In this document: piece by piece, positions 24,672-33,746 of the stretch | Layout: each line of letters opens with the position of its first letter | How positions within the stretch are numbered: the first letter of the stretch is position 1 | Assembly: GCF_900116105.1 (NCBI RefSeq) | Contig: NZ_FPAC01000008.1 | Coordinates: forward strand, 1-37,373 | Length of the DNA stretch: 37,373 nt | Direction of reading: 5' to 3' | Origin: Paenibacillus sp. 453mf | GTDB taxonomy: Bacteria > Bacillota > Bacilli > Paenibacillales > Paenibacillaceae | Notes under the pieces: model-generated | The model's input: only the letters and a program-made list of their open reading frames with translations | Database searches by the model: none | Told to the model about the DNA's origin: nothing | Program-made: the position numbers and the translations under genes

Positions 24672-25120
24672 ACCCTTTCCTCACTCTTAGTGAGGCGTTT
24701 AATTAAGACGACTTCTGTTCCTTTGCCTTCTTCTGTGACGACATTTACATCATCCATCAAAGCCTGCATCAGATAGAATCCCAGTCCACCGATTTGAACC
24801 TCGTCCAGATCTTTGTCATGCAGTGCAGCGATGCCGTCTCTTTGTTCTACACGCTCAAAGCTCTCCCCTTCATCTTTGACCGTGATAGACAGTTCCTCGT
24901 CATCAAATTCAAAAAACACATCAACAAGGCCGTTCACTTCTCCATAGGCATAGAGCACTGAATTGTTGCATGCTTCCGAGACAGCAACCTTCATATCCTC
25001 AATATCCTCATAAGAGAAACCCATCTTTGATGCAATTCCATACAGATTCAATCTGACAATATCAACAAAGTCTGCCGTAGCTGGCAGCTTAAGTGTTACT
25101 CTCTGTGCTTCTGCTTTCAT
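24668..25120 (-). CDS. rsbW: Anti-sigma factor and serine kinase RsbW
   Basis: A 150-residue GHKL kinase. N box EACNNSVLYAYG (E49, N52, N53), G1 VKDEGESF (D83, G85) and G2 QIGGLGFYLMQ (111-114) are intact. RsbW binds and blocks SigB, and phosphorylates RsbV with ATP; low ATP or dephosphorylated RsbV makes it release SigB. It starts 18 bases after rsbV and overlaps sigB by 4 bases. Length is normal for the family. Confidence 0.95.
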   Translation of the reverse strand: MKAEAQRVTLKLPATADFVDIVRLNLYGIASKMGFSYEDIEDMKVAVSEACNNSVLYAYGEVNGLVDVFFEFDDEELSITVKDEGESFERVEQRDGIAALHDKDLDEVQIGGLGFYLMQALMDDVNVVTEEGKGTEVVLIKRLTKSEERV

Positions 25121-25138
25121 TCTTTCTTCGATCCTTTC

Positions 25139-25477
25139 CTATTGGGAATTCTCCTGAGGGACAAAGAATTTAGTGATGCCTGTCATGTCAAACAGCTTTT
25201 GAATATTTCCAGGAACCTCTTCTACCATAAATGAGCCATCTTTTGCATGTCTTGCTTTTAGGATAGACAACAAAATTCCGATACCCGTACTATCAATGTA
25301 TTTCAGATCTTTCAGATTAACAATCAGGTTTTGATCCGTATTTGCCACAAGGGGCTCCATGGTATTTCTGAAATCTGGAGCAACAGAGAGGTCGAGCTCT
25401 CCGCTCAAATAAACTGTACAAGTGTTATTATTGACTTCTGTCTCTGCTTTAAACTTGTCATTTTTATTTGTATTCAT
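25139..25477 (-). CDS. rsbV: Anti-anti-sigma factor RsbV
   Basis: A 112-residue STAS protein from ATG 25477, chosen because GGGAGAGAG lies 7 bases upstream; the frame to 25495 begins inside that site. The phosphorylation motif YIDSTGIGILL places the target serine at S63. Unphosphorylated RsbV binds RsbW and frees SigB; RsbW phosphorylation switches it off and the PP2C phosphatase resets it. It is the first of the rsbV-rsbW-sigB core and has a SigB-like promoter directly upstream, as expected for autoregulation. Confidence 0.95.
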   Translation of the reverse strand: MNTNKNDKFKAETEVNNNTCTVYLSGELDLSVAPDFRNTMEPLVANTDQNLIVNLKDLKYIDSTGIGILLSILKARHAKDGSFMVEEVPGNIQKLFDMTGITKFFVPQENSQ

Positions 25478-25514
25478 TAGACATCTCTCTCCCAAAAATT
25501 ATTTCTATATTGAT

Positions 25515-25539
25515 TAACCACCTATTTATCTAGTGAAAC
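25515..25539 (-). promoter_or_regulatory. Likely SigB promoter of rsbV-rsbW-sigB
   Basis: Minus-strand GTTTCA (25534-25539), 13 bases, TGGTTA (25515-25520), continuing AT. It is almost the same as the element in front of the yflT-type gene (GTTTCA, 13 bases, GGGTTAAT). It lies 38 bases from the rsbV start, giving a short leader. Confidence 0.65.
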
Positions 25540-25581
25540 AAATCTACGATTGGAAAATATTTCAGAAGTGTAAAAAGAAGC

Positions 25582-27225
25582 TTACACTCCATTTCCGACC
25601 CTTAGGATTTGAGCCAATTTCTGTTTTACACTCACCATTTTGACAGGCTTGCTGATATAATCATCCATCCCGGCAGCAAGACAGCGCTGCTGAACTCCAT
25701 CCATAACATTTGCAGTCATGGCAACAATCGTCGGATAATGGATTCCATTTAACTCTTTACGAATGCGACGAGTACTTTCCAGCCCGTCCATCACAGGCAT
25801 CTGCAGATCCATAAATATCAAATCATACTTATACTTCAGCATCATATCGAGTGCCTGCTGACCGTCTTCAGCAATATCAGAGGATAAACCGAGCTTGCTG
25901 AGCATACTTACCATCAATTTTTGATTGATTGGATGATCATCAACGACCAGCACGTTTGCAGATGAATCCTTCTCTGCATGATTACGAGCTTGCAGCTCTC
26001 GGCATTCCTCCTCTTTGCCATGATGATCATAAGGAGTCATTTCCACGGTGAATACAAAGGATGCTCCCCGCTCCTCGGTTGTATCAATGTAAATATGACC
26101 GTTCATCATCTCAACCAGGTTTTTACATATTGCCAGACCTAATCCTGTTCCTCCGTATTTACGAGTCATGGAGGAATCCAATTGAGAGAACGGCTGGAAC
26201 AAATGCTGTACCTTCTCTTCCGGAATTCCGATTCCCGTATCCTTCACAGTAAACTCCAACGTATAAACCCCGTGCTCGACCTGTTTAACCGAAGATATGA
26301 TAGAAACCCCGCCCTGTTCTGTAAACTTCACAGCATTGCTGATAAGATTAATCAGCACTTGACGAAGTCTAGTCATATCTCCGTACAGTACGGGCGGTAT
26401 CTTCTCATCGATAAAATAAACGAGCTCTAAATTTTTCTTGGAAGCATCAATCTGGAACAGACTAAGTACTTCCTGAATACAGCTGGATAAGTCAAATGGC
26501 TGCTGTTCCAGCTCCATTTTACCGGACTCCATTTTGGTGAAATCCAAAATATCGTTGATAATGCTCACCAATGCATCCGCACTGCTTCTAATAATTTGAG
26601 TGTATTCCTGTTGTTCTTCGGCAAGATCCGTCTCCATCAGGAGATCAATCATGCCGATAACTCCATTCATCGGCGTTCGAATCTCGTGACTCATAATAGC
26701 CAAAAATTCTGTTTTGGCATGCGCAGCAATCTCGGCAGCCTCTTTTGCTTCTATCAATTCCTTATTGATCCGTTCCAGCTCCATCGTCTTTTGCTGCAGC
26801 AGCATGGATTGAGTCTTGAGCTGCTTGTTCGACAGATACATCTCTACAAATCCTTCAATCTTGGACTTTAGAATCTGTGGGATGAACGGTTTAACCATAT
26901 AATCTATCGCACCGGCTGAATACCCAGCGAATAGATGCTCCGCCTCTTTGCTGTTAGCAGATATAAAAATAATAGGAATATCTTTGGTCTTGTCTCTAGC
27001 TTTAATTAATTTTGCAGTCTCGATTCCGTCAAGCCCAGGCATCTGGACGTCGAGAACGATGACGGCAAACTCATGCTTCAGAATACTCCTTAGTGCTTCT
27101 TCCCCCGAAGTCGCCTTTATGAGAACATAATGCTCGCTTTCAAGGACCGCTTCTAGCGCAAGCAAATTCTCTGGCCGGTCATCCACAAGCAGAATATGAA
27201 TCTGTTCTTGAGCCCCCATGACCAT
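25582..27225 (-). CDS. Soluble hybrid histidine kinase, REC-HisKA-HATPase-REC
   Basis: A 547-residue protein with no membrane segment. Receiver 1 (about 9-125, Asp59 in VLDVQMPGLDG), a short coiled coil (130-170), HisKA with His180 in MSHEIRTPMNG, HATPase (about 250-400, N box LISNAVKF, DTGIGI, YGGTGLGLAI) and receiver 2 (about 423-540, Asp473 in FMDLQMPVMDG). It takes its input through a receiver, so it probably relays phosphate from another kinase. It lies between the cheR-like gene (20 bases upstream) and rsbV (104 bases downstream), inside the SigB locus. I know no counterpart of this gene in the B. cereus locus. Confidence 0.9.
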   Translation of the reverse strand: MVMGAQEQIHILLVDDRPENLLALEAVLESEHYVLIKATSGEEALRSILKHEFAVIVLDVQMPGLDGIETAKLIKARDKTKDIPIIFISANSKEAEHLFAGYSAGAIDYMVKPFIPQILKSKIEGFVEMYLSNKQLKTQSMLLQQKTMELERINKELIEAKEAAEIAAHAKTEFLAIMSHEIRTPMNGVIGMIDLLMETDLAEEQQEYTQIIRSSADALVSIINDILDFTKMESGKMELEQQPFDLSSCIQEVLSLFQIDASKKNLELVYFIDEKIPPVLYGDMTRLRQVLINLISNAVKFTEQGGVSIISSVKQVEHGVYTLEFTVKDTGIGIPEEKVQHLFQPFSQLDSSMTRKYGGTGLGLAICKNLVEMMNGHIYIDTTEERGASFVFTVEMTPYDHHGKEEECRELQARNHAEKDSSANVLVVDDHPINQKLMVSMLSKLGLSSDIAEDGQQALDMMLKYKYDLIFMDLQMPVMDGLESTRRIRKELNGIHYPTIVAMTANVMDGVQQRCLAAGMDDYISKPVKMVSVKQKLAQILRVGNGV

Positions 27226-27245
27226 AACAACCTAACCCCCCGCGT

Positions 27246-28118
27246 TTATTTCACCTTGCGATATATTTTCTCAACCCGGTCCATTGTCTCATAATCATCA
27301 CTATAGCCTGAAAAATGTATGGATTCCTTCGCCCCTAATACCAGAACCCCAAAATGACTCAGACTCTCATGAAACAGACCATGAACATGATTACGCAGCT
27401 CATCGTTGAAATAAATCATAACATTTCTACAGAATATAACATTAAATTCGTTAAAAGAACGATCGGTAGCCAAGTTATGCTCTGCAAAAATGATATTCCG
27501 CCTCAAAAAAGGATGAAACATGACCGAGTTGTAGCGTGCAGTGTAATATTCCGAAAAGGCCCCCGTTCCACCGGCCTCTAGATAATTCTTCGTGTATAGC
27601 TTCATTTTCTCAATGCCGTACACACCTTCCCTGCCCTGCTGGAGAGAACGTTCATTCATATCTGTCGCATAAATACGGGATTTCTCATATAACCCTTCCT
27701 CATGCAGCAGTATAGCCATTGAATATACTTCCTCTCCAGTCGAGCAGCCGGCGTGCCATATCCGGATATAAGGATACGTCCTTAGAACGGGTATTACTTT
27801 CTCGCGGAACGTCTTGAACAAACTGGGATCACGAAACATTTCAGTTACTGGAATAGACAAGCTCTGCACTAGTCGTTTGAATGCTTCCCGGTTATGAAGT
27901 ACCTGATGCTGCAGCTCCGAAATAGATTTCAAACGCTCCGCATTCACATGATGAAGAATTCTCCGTGTCAGCGAGGGGAGTGCATAGTTTCGGAAGTCAT
28001 ATCCATAAAATCGGTGTATTCCTTCCATTAACAATTCGATTTCAATTTGCTCGCGTTCCTTAATCATCGGCTTATCGTCCGCCGAATCATCTGTGTGTGT
28101 TTGATCCCAGGATGTCAT
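27246..28118 (-). CDS. rsbM: CheR-type methyltransferase, RsbM-like
   Basis: A 290-residue CheR: an N-terminal helical domain (about 25-90) and a SAM-binding domain with WHAGCSTGEEVYS (122-133), YATDMNERSL and NVIFCRNVMIYFN (227-238). CheR enzymes methylate glutamates in coiled-coil receptors. In the B. cereus group a CheR-like RsbM, encoded beside rsbK, methylates RsbK and dampens SigB; the same neighbourhood here supports that role. No CheB methylesterase or chemotaxis gene is present. GGAAGTGGGAAGG precedes the ATG. 71 bases separate it from the kinase gene upstream. Confidence 0.85.
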   Translation of the reverse strand: MTSWDQTHTDDSADDKPMIKEREQIEIELLMEGIHRFYGYDFRNYALPSLTRRILHHVNAERLKSISELQHQVLHNREAFKRLVQSLSIPVTEMFRDPSLFKTFREKVIPVLRTYPYIRIWHAGCSTGEEVYSMAILLHEEGLYEKSRIYATDMNERSLQQGREGVYGIEKMKLYTKNYLEAGGTGAFSEYYTARYNSVMFHPFLRRNIIFAEHNLATDRSFNEFNVIFCRNVMIYFNDELRNHVHGLFHESLSHFGVLVLGAKESIHFSGYSDDYETMDRVEKIYRKVK

Positions 28119-28189
28119 TACCTTCCCACTTCCTTACTAAAATTCGATCAAATTGGGGGTATTCTAACATACTTACCCACTAATACATT

Positions 28190-31100
28190 TTATGAATACA
28201 GCCATACTCTCATTAGAGATAATAATTGATCGGTTTGAATCGGTTTTTTCACATAATCAGAAGCACCCGCTTCTATACATTTGCTGCGATCATCCTTCAT
28301 TGCTTTAGCTGTAAGCGCAATAATCGGCAGCTTATCAAATTCAGGCATCTCTCTGATTCTTCTCATCGCCTCGTATCCGTCCATCTCCGGCATCATCATG
28401 TCCATCAGCACCAGATCATATCCGTGATCACGCTCGAGAATTTCAATCGCTTCTCTGCCATTCTCGGCAAATGTGACCTCCATACGGTACCCTTCAAGAA
28501 CACTGGATAGAGCAAATACATTCCGAATATCGTCATCTACGAGCAATATTCGTTTTCCTTCAAATAAAGTCTCCTTGTTGTACAGGTTTTGCAATATCTG
28601 TCTCTTATCTTCAGGAAGATTCGCTTCTACCCGATGCAGGAACAAGGTTGTCTCATCCAGCAAACGCTCTGGTGATTTGACGTCCTTAATAATAATCGAC
28701 TCCGCATACTTGCGCAGTTCCATTTCCTCTTTGCTGTCGAGCTCCTTGCCTGTATAGATGATGATCGGAAGATCATTCAGGCTTGCGTTATCCCTTACCT
28801 GATCAAGCAGTTCAAATCCCGTCATATCGGTAAGCATCAAATCAAGAACCATACAGTCATACTTCAAATTTCTTAGTTCATCCAGCGCTTCTCTTCCTGT
28901 AGACACCGCGGTTATCGCTACATCATCATAATCTATAAGCTCTATAATGGCATTTCTCTGAACGGCATCATCTTCTACAATGAGAAGACGCTTCAATGAT
29001 TTATCAATATAGGATTCAATGTGAGAAAATGCATTATCCAGCGATTCTCGAGTAGACGGCTTCTTCAGATATGCGATTGCACCCATCATCAAACCTTGCT
29101 TAATGTCATCAATAACAGAAATGACATGAACCGGTATATGACGAGTCGACAAGTTGGCCTTCAGTTCGTTAAGAACAGCCCATCCATCCATTACCGGAAG
29201 CTGAATATCAAGAATAATGGCATCCGGGACATATTGCTTCGCTATTTCCAATCCCACATCCCCTTGTAGGGCCACTAATGCTTTAAATCCGCGGGCACGT
29301 GTCATATCCATCAGAATATTCGCAAATTTCGGATCATCCTCAATGATCAGCATCACCCGGTCGGTTTCCTTAATTGTATCCCGATCATCCTTGATGTTAT
29401 TAGTAACTGTCGCAGAAGATGCAATCTGTAATTTGGCTTCACTCTGCACGGCATTTAGTACAGATCTTCCTTGAGGCAGGTAACGCCCTCTGGATTCTTG
29501 TGCAGCTGCCGCTTCACTATGTTCAACCGAAAGTTCCCGCTGCTCTCCCAGCTTAGCATCGGTAAGCAGAGGCAGATACAGAGTAAATGTACTGCCCTTA
29601 CCTTCCACAGACTCAAGCATAACCTCCCCGCCAAGCAGACGAGCCAGCTCACGGCTGATGGAGAGTCCAAGTCCGGTTCCTCCATACTTACGGCTAGTCG
29701 TTCCATCCACCTGTTGGAAGGCTTCAAAGATCAGATCTTTTTTGTCCGAAGCGATGCCAATCCCTGTATCATTCACTGCTATAGCCAGGAAAGGCACATC
29801 CATATCGATATAATGAGGCAGCTCTGAAACGTCCGCTTGTCTCATGCTGACCGTGATCGAGCCTTCTGAAGTAAACTTGAATGCATTGGATAATAGGTTG
29901 CGCAGAACCTGCTTAACCCGATGTCCATCCGATATGAAGCTCTCTGGCAGCTCATCTTTGACTTCAAATGCCAGCTTCAAATCCTTGCTAAGTGCAACCG
30001 GTGCAAAGTTCTGCTGAACAAAGTTACGCAGATCCTGCAGACTGACTCTTTCATGATTTATATCCATTTTCCCGGACTCCACTTTTGACAGGTCCAGAAT
30101 CTCATCAATCATTTTCAAGAGGTCCGCACCGGACATATAGATGGTTTGTGCATATTCCTTCTGTTTATCCGATAGATTACCTTCTTTGTTCTCCGTAAGC
30201 AGCTGCGATAGGATAAGCAAGCTATTCAGCGGAGTCCGAAGCTCATGAGACATGTTCGCCAAGAACTCGGATTTATATTTCGAAGTGATAGAGAGCTGCA
30301 TTGCTTGCTGCTCCAGCTGCCGCTTCGTCTCCTCAATCTGTTCATTCTTCTCTTCCACCTGCTGTACTTGCTCTTCGAGAGCTCTTGTCTTCGCAAGTAA
30401 TTCGGTGTTGAAATGCTCCAGCTCTTCCTGCTGGCGTTGGAGCAGCTCTTCAGAACGCTTGAGTTCCTCCGCCTGTTCGCCCAGGTTCTCATTCGAGCGA
30501 CGAAGCTCCTCCTGTTGGGTCTGCAATTCTTCAGATTGCACCTGAAGTTCCTCAGCAAGTGTCTGAGACTCACGCAGAAGCTCTTCAACACGCATGCGTC
30601 TATTAATATTATTAATAATAATACCCATATTTTTAACGAGCTGCTCAAACAGAGCCTTTTGCAGACTCGAGAACGATTCGAAGGATGCGATTTCTACTAC
30701 ACCTAATACTTCATCTTCAAATAGTACGGGCTGGATCAGAATGTTGGCCGGTTTGGCAGAGCCAAGGCTAGATCCAATGGACAAATACCCATCAGGTGCT
30801 TCTGTAACCTCAATCACTTTTTTATCAAGCGCACTCTGACCAATTAAGCCTTCTCCAATCTTAAAGGATCGGCTGCATTCTGTATTACTGTCATCAAAAG
30901 CGTACGCTCCGTAGCGTCTGAGCTCTTCGGGATGCTTGTTCTCGTCGTGAAGATATACAGCCCCATATTTTGCCGTAAGAATAGGCGCAAATTCGCTAAT
31001 GAACAGCTGTGCCACCTCATCAGTTGAATTAATACCACGCAGCATCTCTGTAATTCGGGCCATATTGGCATTTAACCAGCTCTGATCCTCTTGTGCTCTC

Positions 31101-31900
31101 AAGTAATCCTGTTCAATTTGCTTCTTTTCTTCTAAATCTTTCGCTATGTCTTTAAACACATGCGCGATCTGTCCAATTTCGTCCTTGGATTTAACCTGGA
31201 TCCGCTTGATCGTCCGGAATCTTCCCTTGCCGAAGCTTTGGATCATCATCGAAACTGTATGGAGGCCCTTCGTTATGCTTGGAATCACCCATAATATAAC
31301 GCCCAAGGCTATAAGTAATCCGGCAACCAGCAATACAGTGAGCCATTGGACAGACCGGTTCATCTCGTTGTTTGCTTCCTGTATTTGGTCATCAATTAAT
31401 AGATCCTGATAATTGTTGAGCTCTGTTAGTACATCTAATACTCCTTGCTGGGCAACCGTTCCCGTATTCGTCCGAAGGTTGGTAGCCGCTGCATATTCTT
31501 CTGTTTCCAGTAGAGCCAGAAGACGATCCGTATAGTTCGTATATTCTCTTAGATTGACGACAACCTGGTCAACCAGGCGGCGTTCTTCAGCCTCACTAGC
31601 CCGCTCGGAAACCTCTTCAAGCTGTGTAGTAACACTTGATTTGAGATCCTCGATCCTTTGACTCAGCACTTCAACTGAATTCGTAGTCGGATTCGTTATT
31701 GCTGTCGCAATGTGGGTTGCGATATTATTTACATCTGCACGCACTCCAGAAGTATATCGGGTCTTCATGTAACGGTCATTGTACAGTTCATCGATTTCAG
31801 TTCGCATCGAGCTGGTTGTGTTATAACTAACAATGGTTAGAACCAGCAATATTGCCATTAATGCACTGAAGCCTATAAGCAGCCGAGTGCGTATCTTCAT
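28190..31900 (-). CDS. rsbK: Large membrane hybrid kinase with three receivers, RsbK-like
   Basis: A 1236-residue protein. Membrane helices at about 8-27 and 186-207 flank an extracytoplasmic helical sensor (CHASE3-like). HAMP (208-262), GAF (about 280-432), coiled coil (440-545), HisKA with His552 in NMSHELRTP, HATPase (about 655-780), then receivers with Asp898, Asp1020 and Asp1167. The coil has EEL/ENL/ELL in strict heptads from 450 to 494, a fitting substrate for a CheR enzyme. The gene begins 4 bases after the REC-PP2C gene. RsbK of B. cereus has the same head but, as far as I know, fewer receivers. It is predicted to sense an outside or redox-type signal and drive the phosphatase. Confidence 0.88.
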   Translation of the reverse strand: MKIRTRLLIGFSALMAILLVLTIVSYNTTSSMRTEIDELYNDRYMKTRYTSGVRADVNNIATHIATAITNPTTNSVEVLSQRIEDLKSSVTTQLEEVSERASEAEERRLVDQVVVNLREYTNYTDRLLALLETEEYAAATNLRTNTGTVAQQGVLDVLTELNNYQDLLIDDQIQEANNEMNRSVQWLTVLLVAGLLIALGVILWVIPSITKGLHTVSMMIQSFGKGRFRTIKRIQVKSKDEIGQIAHVFKDIAKDLEEKKQIEQDYLRAQEDQSWLNANMARITEMLRGINSTDEVAQLFISEFAPILTAKYGAVYLHDENKHPEELRRYGAYAFDDSNTECSRSFKIGEGLIGQSALDKKVIEVTEAPDGYLSIGSSLGSAKPANILIQPVLFEDEVLGVVEIASFESFSSLQKALFEQLVKNMGIIINNINRRMRVEELLRESQTLAEELQVQSEELQTQQEELRRSNENLGEQAEELKRSEELLQRQQEELEHFNTELLAKTRALEEQVQQVEEKNEQIEETKRQLEQQAMQLSITSKYKSEFLANMSHELRTPLNSLLILSQLLTENKEGNLSDKQKEYAQTIYMSGADLLKMIDEILDLSKVESGKMDINHERVSLQDLRNFVQQNFAPVALSKDLKLAFEVKDELPESFISDGHRVKQVLRNLLSNAFKFTSEGSITVSMRQADVSELPHYIDMDVPFLAIAVNDTGIGIASDKKDLIFEAFQQVDGTTSRKYGGTGLGLSISRELARLLGGEVMLESVEGKGSTFTLYLPLLTDAKLGEQRELSVEHSEAAAAQESRGRYLPQGRSVLNAVQSEAKLQIASSATVTNNIKDDRDTIKETDRVMLIIEDDPKFANILMDMTRARGFKALVALQGDVGLEIAKQYVPDAIILDIQLPVMDGWAVLNELKANLSTRHIPVHVISVIDDIKQGLMMGAIAYLKKPSTRESLDNAFSHIESYIDKSLKRLLIVEDDAVQRNAIIELIDYDDVAITAVSTGREALDELRNLKYDCMVLDLMLTDMTGFELLDQVRDNASLNDLPIIIYTGKELDSKEEMELRKYAESIIIKDVKSPERLLDETTLFLHRVEANLPEDKRQILQNLYNKETLFEGKRILLVDDDIRNVFALSSVLEGYRMEVTFAENGREAIEILERDHGYDLVLMDMMMPEMDGYEAMRRIREMPEFDKLPIIALTAKAMKDDRSKCIEAGASDYVKKPIQTDQLLSLMRVWLYS

Positions 31901-31904
31901 ACTG

Positions 31905-33068
31905 TCATTCTCCTTTTAATGTAATCCAGACTAAGCATATATCATCTTCATGCTCCTTCGGAACGCTGTCATCCAGAAAGATCCGGCGCATTTCCGTTTC
32001 ATTCCAAGCATGATCTCTAGATAAATTCTTCGTCAGATAAGTAAGCTGCTCCTCTGTCTCACCTTCGCAAACTTCCAACAATCCATCTGTAAACATCGCG
32101 ATATGACTGTCGCCTTGGTAATATATCGTTTCTGTCTTCGCATCCATTTGTTCAAATAGTCCTACCGGATGTGTAACCACATCTAGTGAATGCACTGTCC
32201 CATCATCCTCAAACAGCAAGGCAGGCGGATGGCCAGCATTAACATAATCAATTCGTCTTTCATTCGTATCCACCACAAGATAAATGGCTGTAAAATAGTA
32301 TTGAACCAGTTGTTCTTCCAGGTACAGCTGATTAAATCTTCGATTCAGCTCTTGGACGACACGGTCAGGCTCAACGTAAGTGGTAACTGCATCCTTTAAA
32401 ACCGATGCAATAAACATACAGAATAAAGAAGAAGAAATGCCGTGCCCCATCATATCCAGCAGGATCACACCATACCGCCCTTTGCCAAGCGGATACCAAG
32501 CGTACAGATCCCCAGCCAGTTCTGCAGAAGGCTGATACAAGGCATGAACATGAAAATGAGAATCCTCTATAGCCGGACTGAGCACCGCATTCTGCACAAG
32601 GCCCGCCAGCTTAAGCTCGTCCTGAATACGTTTATCTCTTTCTTTTCGCCAATCCTTCTCCTGCTTCAATCGAAGGGCGAGACGAATACGTGCCATCAGC
32701 TCGACTTTATTAATGGGTTTGGTCACGTAATCCATCGCACCGACATCGAGTGCCTCTGCGAGTTTCTTGGAATCGCCTACAGCTGTAACCATAATAATCG
32801 GAATATCTTTGAGGTGCGAATATTTCTGCACGACACCGCAGGCCTCAATCCCATCCATCTCCGGCATCATCATGTCCAGCAAAATAAGGTCTATATCGGA
32901 CGGCTCAGGCTCAACTGCATTTACATCTACGCCCAGCCTAATGCCAAGTACATCAAGCATTTCAAAAGCAGAGCTTGCCGTAATAATATCTCGATAATTT
33001 TCTTTCTTTAAGATTTCACGAATAATAATGACATTGGTAGGATTATCATCAACAATTAATATTCTCAT
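31905..33068 (-). CDS. rsbY: Response-regulator PP2C phosphatase, RsbY/RsbP-like
   Basis: A 387-residue protein: receiver (about 1-125, Asp65 in LILLDMMMPEMDG, K117) followed by a linker helix and a SpoIIE-type PP2C domain (about 165-385). The metal motifs are AGDLYAW (D187), LLDMMGHG (D205), FTDGLLE (D328) and HEDDICLVW (D375/D376). When its receiver is phosphorylated it should dephosphorylate RsbV-P, switching SigB on. AAGGAGAG precedes the ATG. It is the first gene of the signalling row, 4 bases from the large kinase gene, which is the expected partner. Confidence 0.92.
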   Translation of the reverse strand: MRILIVDDNPTNVIIIREILKKENYRDIITASSAFEMLDVLGIRLGVDVNAVEPEPSDIDLILLDMMMPEMDGIEACGVVQKYSHLKDIPIIMVTAVGDSKKLAEALDVGAMDYVTKPINKVELMARIRLALRLKQEKDWRKERDKRIQDELKLAGLVQNAVLSPAIEDSHFHVHALYQPSAELAGDLYAWYPLGKGRYGVILLDMMGHGISSSLFCMFIASVLKDAVTTYVEPDRVVQELNRRFNQLYLEEQLVQYYFTAIYLVVDTNERRIDYVNAGHPPALLFEDDGTVHSLDVVTHPVGLFEQMDAKTETIYYQGDSHIAMFTDGLLEVCEGETEEQLTYLTKNLSRDHAWNETEMRRIFLDDSVPKEHEDDICLVWITLKGE

Positions 33069-33120
33069 AGCTCTCTCCTTCTGTCAGAAGCCAAATGCGC
33101 TATTAGTGCTGCAAATTCCA

Positions 33121-33267
33121 CTAACGATGATTATACACCCATTCATAACTCAGAGCAGGCCCAATAAAAGTTAATTGCCTTACAACCCTGTTTGCATTTA
33201 CTTCTATTTTAAAAGAACGTACTCCTTTTAAATTTGTCATTTTAAGCTTCTTCATCAATTTTTTCAT
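33121..33267 (-). CDS. Candidate small protein upstream of rsbY, 48 residues
   Basis: A minus-strand frame ATG 33267 to TAG 33121. It starts MKKLMKKLKMTNLKG and ends GPALSYEWVYNHR, basic, no membrane helix. It lies between the yflT-type gene and rsbY, 52 bases before the rsbY start. The binding site is poor (AGAGAAA), and the ATG sits in a perfect 8-bp hairpin (33263-33282) that would hide it. I recognise no family. It could be a real regulated small gene or chance. Confidence 0.25.
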   Translation of the reverse strand: MKKLMKKLKMTNLKGVRSFKIEVNANRVVRQLTFIGPALSYEWVYNHR

Positions 33268-33289
33268 AGATTTCTCTATGAACGCACAG

Positions 33290-33318
33290 AAGGAATGGGA
33301 CTTTCACTCCCATTCCTT
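33290..33318 (-). terminator. Hairpin after the yflT-type gene, no T run
   Basis: A perfect 11-bp stem AAGGAATGGGA (33290-33300) with 33308-33318 and a 7-base loop. Neither strand has a T run after it, so termination may be weak and transcripts could read on into rsbY. Confidence 0.5.
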
Positions 33319-33362
33319 GGATCTAGATATATATCATTTCCAAAATTTTAAACTTAAAAATA

Positions 33363-33707
33363 TCATTCACCCCGTCTAGCAATAACGAGTACTTTTCCTT
33401 TATCCAGCTCTTTCTCATAATAATCAGCTTCCGCTTCGGTATAGCCCATACTCACGATCTTCGCTCGAAGCTCGTCCCCTCGTGAACGGAACAGATTTGC
33501 GAGGGAATCAAACATCCCTTCTTCCTTAATTCCAATCTCTTTGGCATTTGCTTTATCTGCAATACGATCCGTTCGATCTTGGTCATGCGCCAAGACAAAT
33601 ATTTGATCTGTAGTATAGCCAGCTTCACGTAGCTCTTTTACTGCCTCAACCGCTTGAATTCCATTCTCAACCACTTTAGCATAGCTCTTCGCATTGGTAG
33701 TACTCAT
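33363..33707 (-). CDS. YflT-domain general stress protein (GSP17M-like)
   Basis: A 114-residue protein from ATG 33707, with AAAGGAG 10 bases upstream; the GTG at 33716 is too close to that site. YAKVVENGIQAVEAVKELREAGYTTDQIFVLAHDQDRTDRIA and the acidic tail KGKVLVIARRGE fit the YflT / general stress protein 17M family. In B. subtilis such genes are SigB-dependent; their biochemical role is unknown. A near-consensus SigB promoter lies upstream. It directly precedes rsbY, so the first stress gene adjoins its regulator. Confidence 0.88.
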   Translation of the reverse strand: MSTTNAKSYAKVVENGIQAVEAVKELREAGYTTDQIFVLAHDQDRTDRIADKANAKEIGIKEEGMFDSLANLFRSRGDELRAKIVSMGYTEAEADYYEKELDKGKVLVIARRGE

Positions 33708-33746
33708 GGTATCCACGCTCCTTTGAGATTTTCACATAGTCATCAT

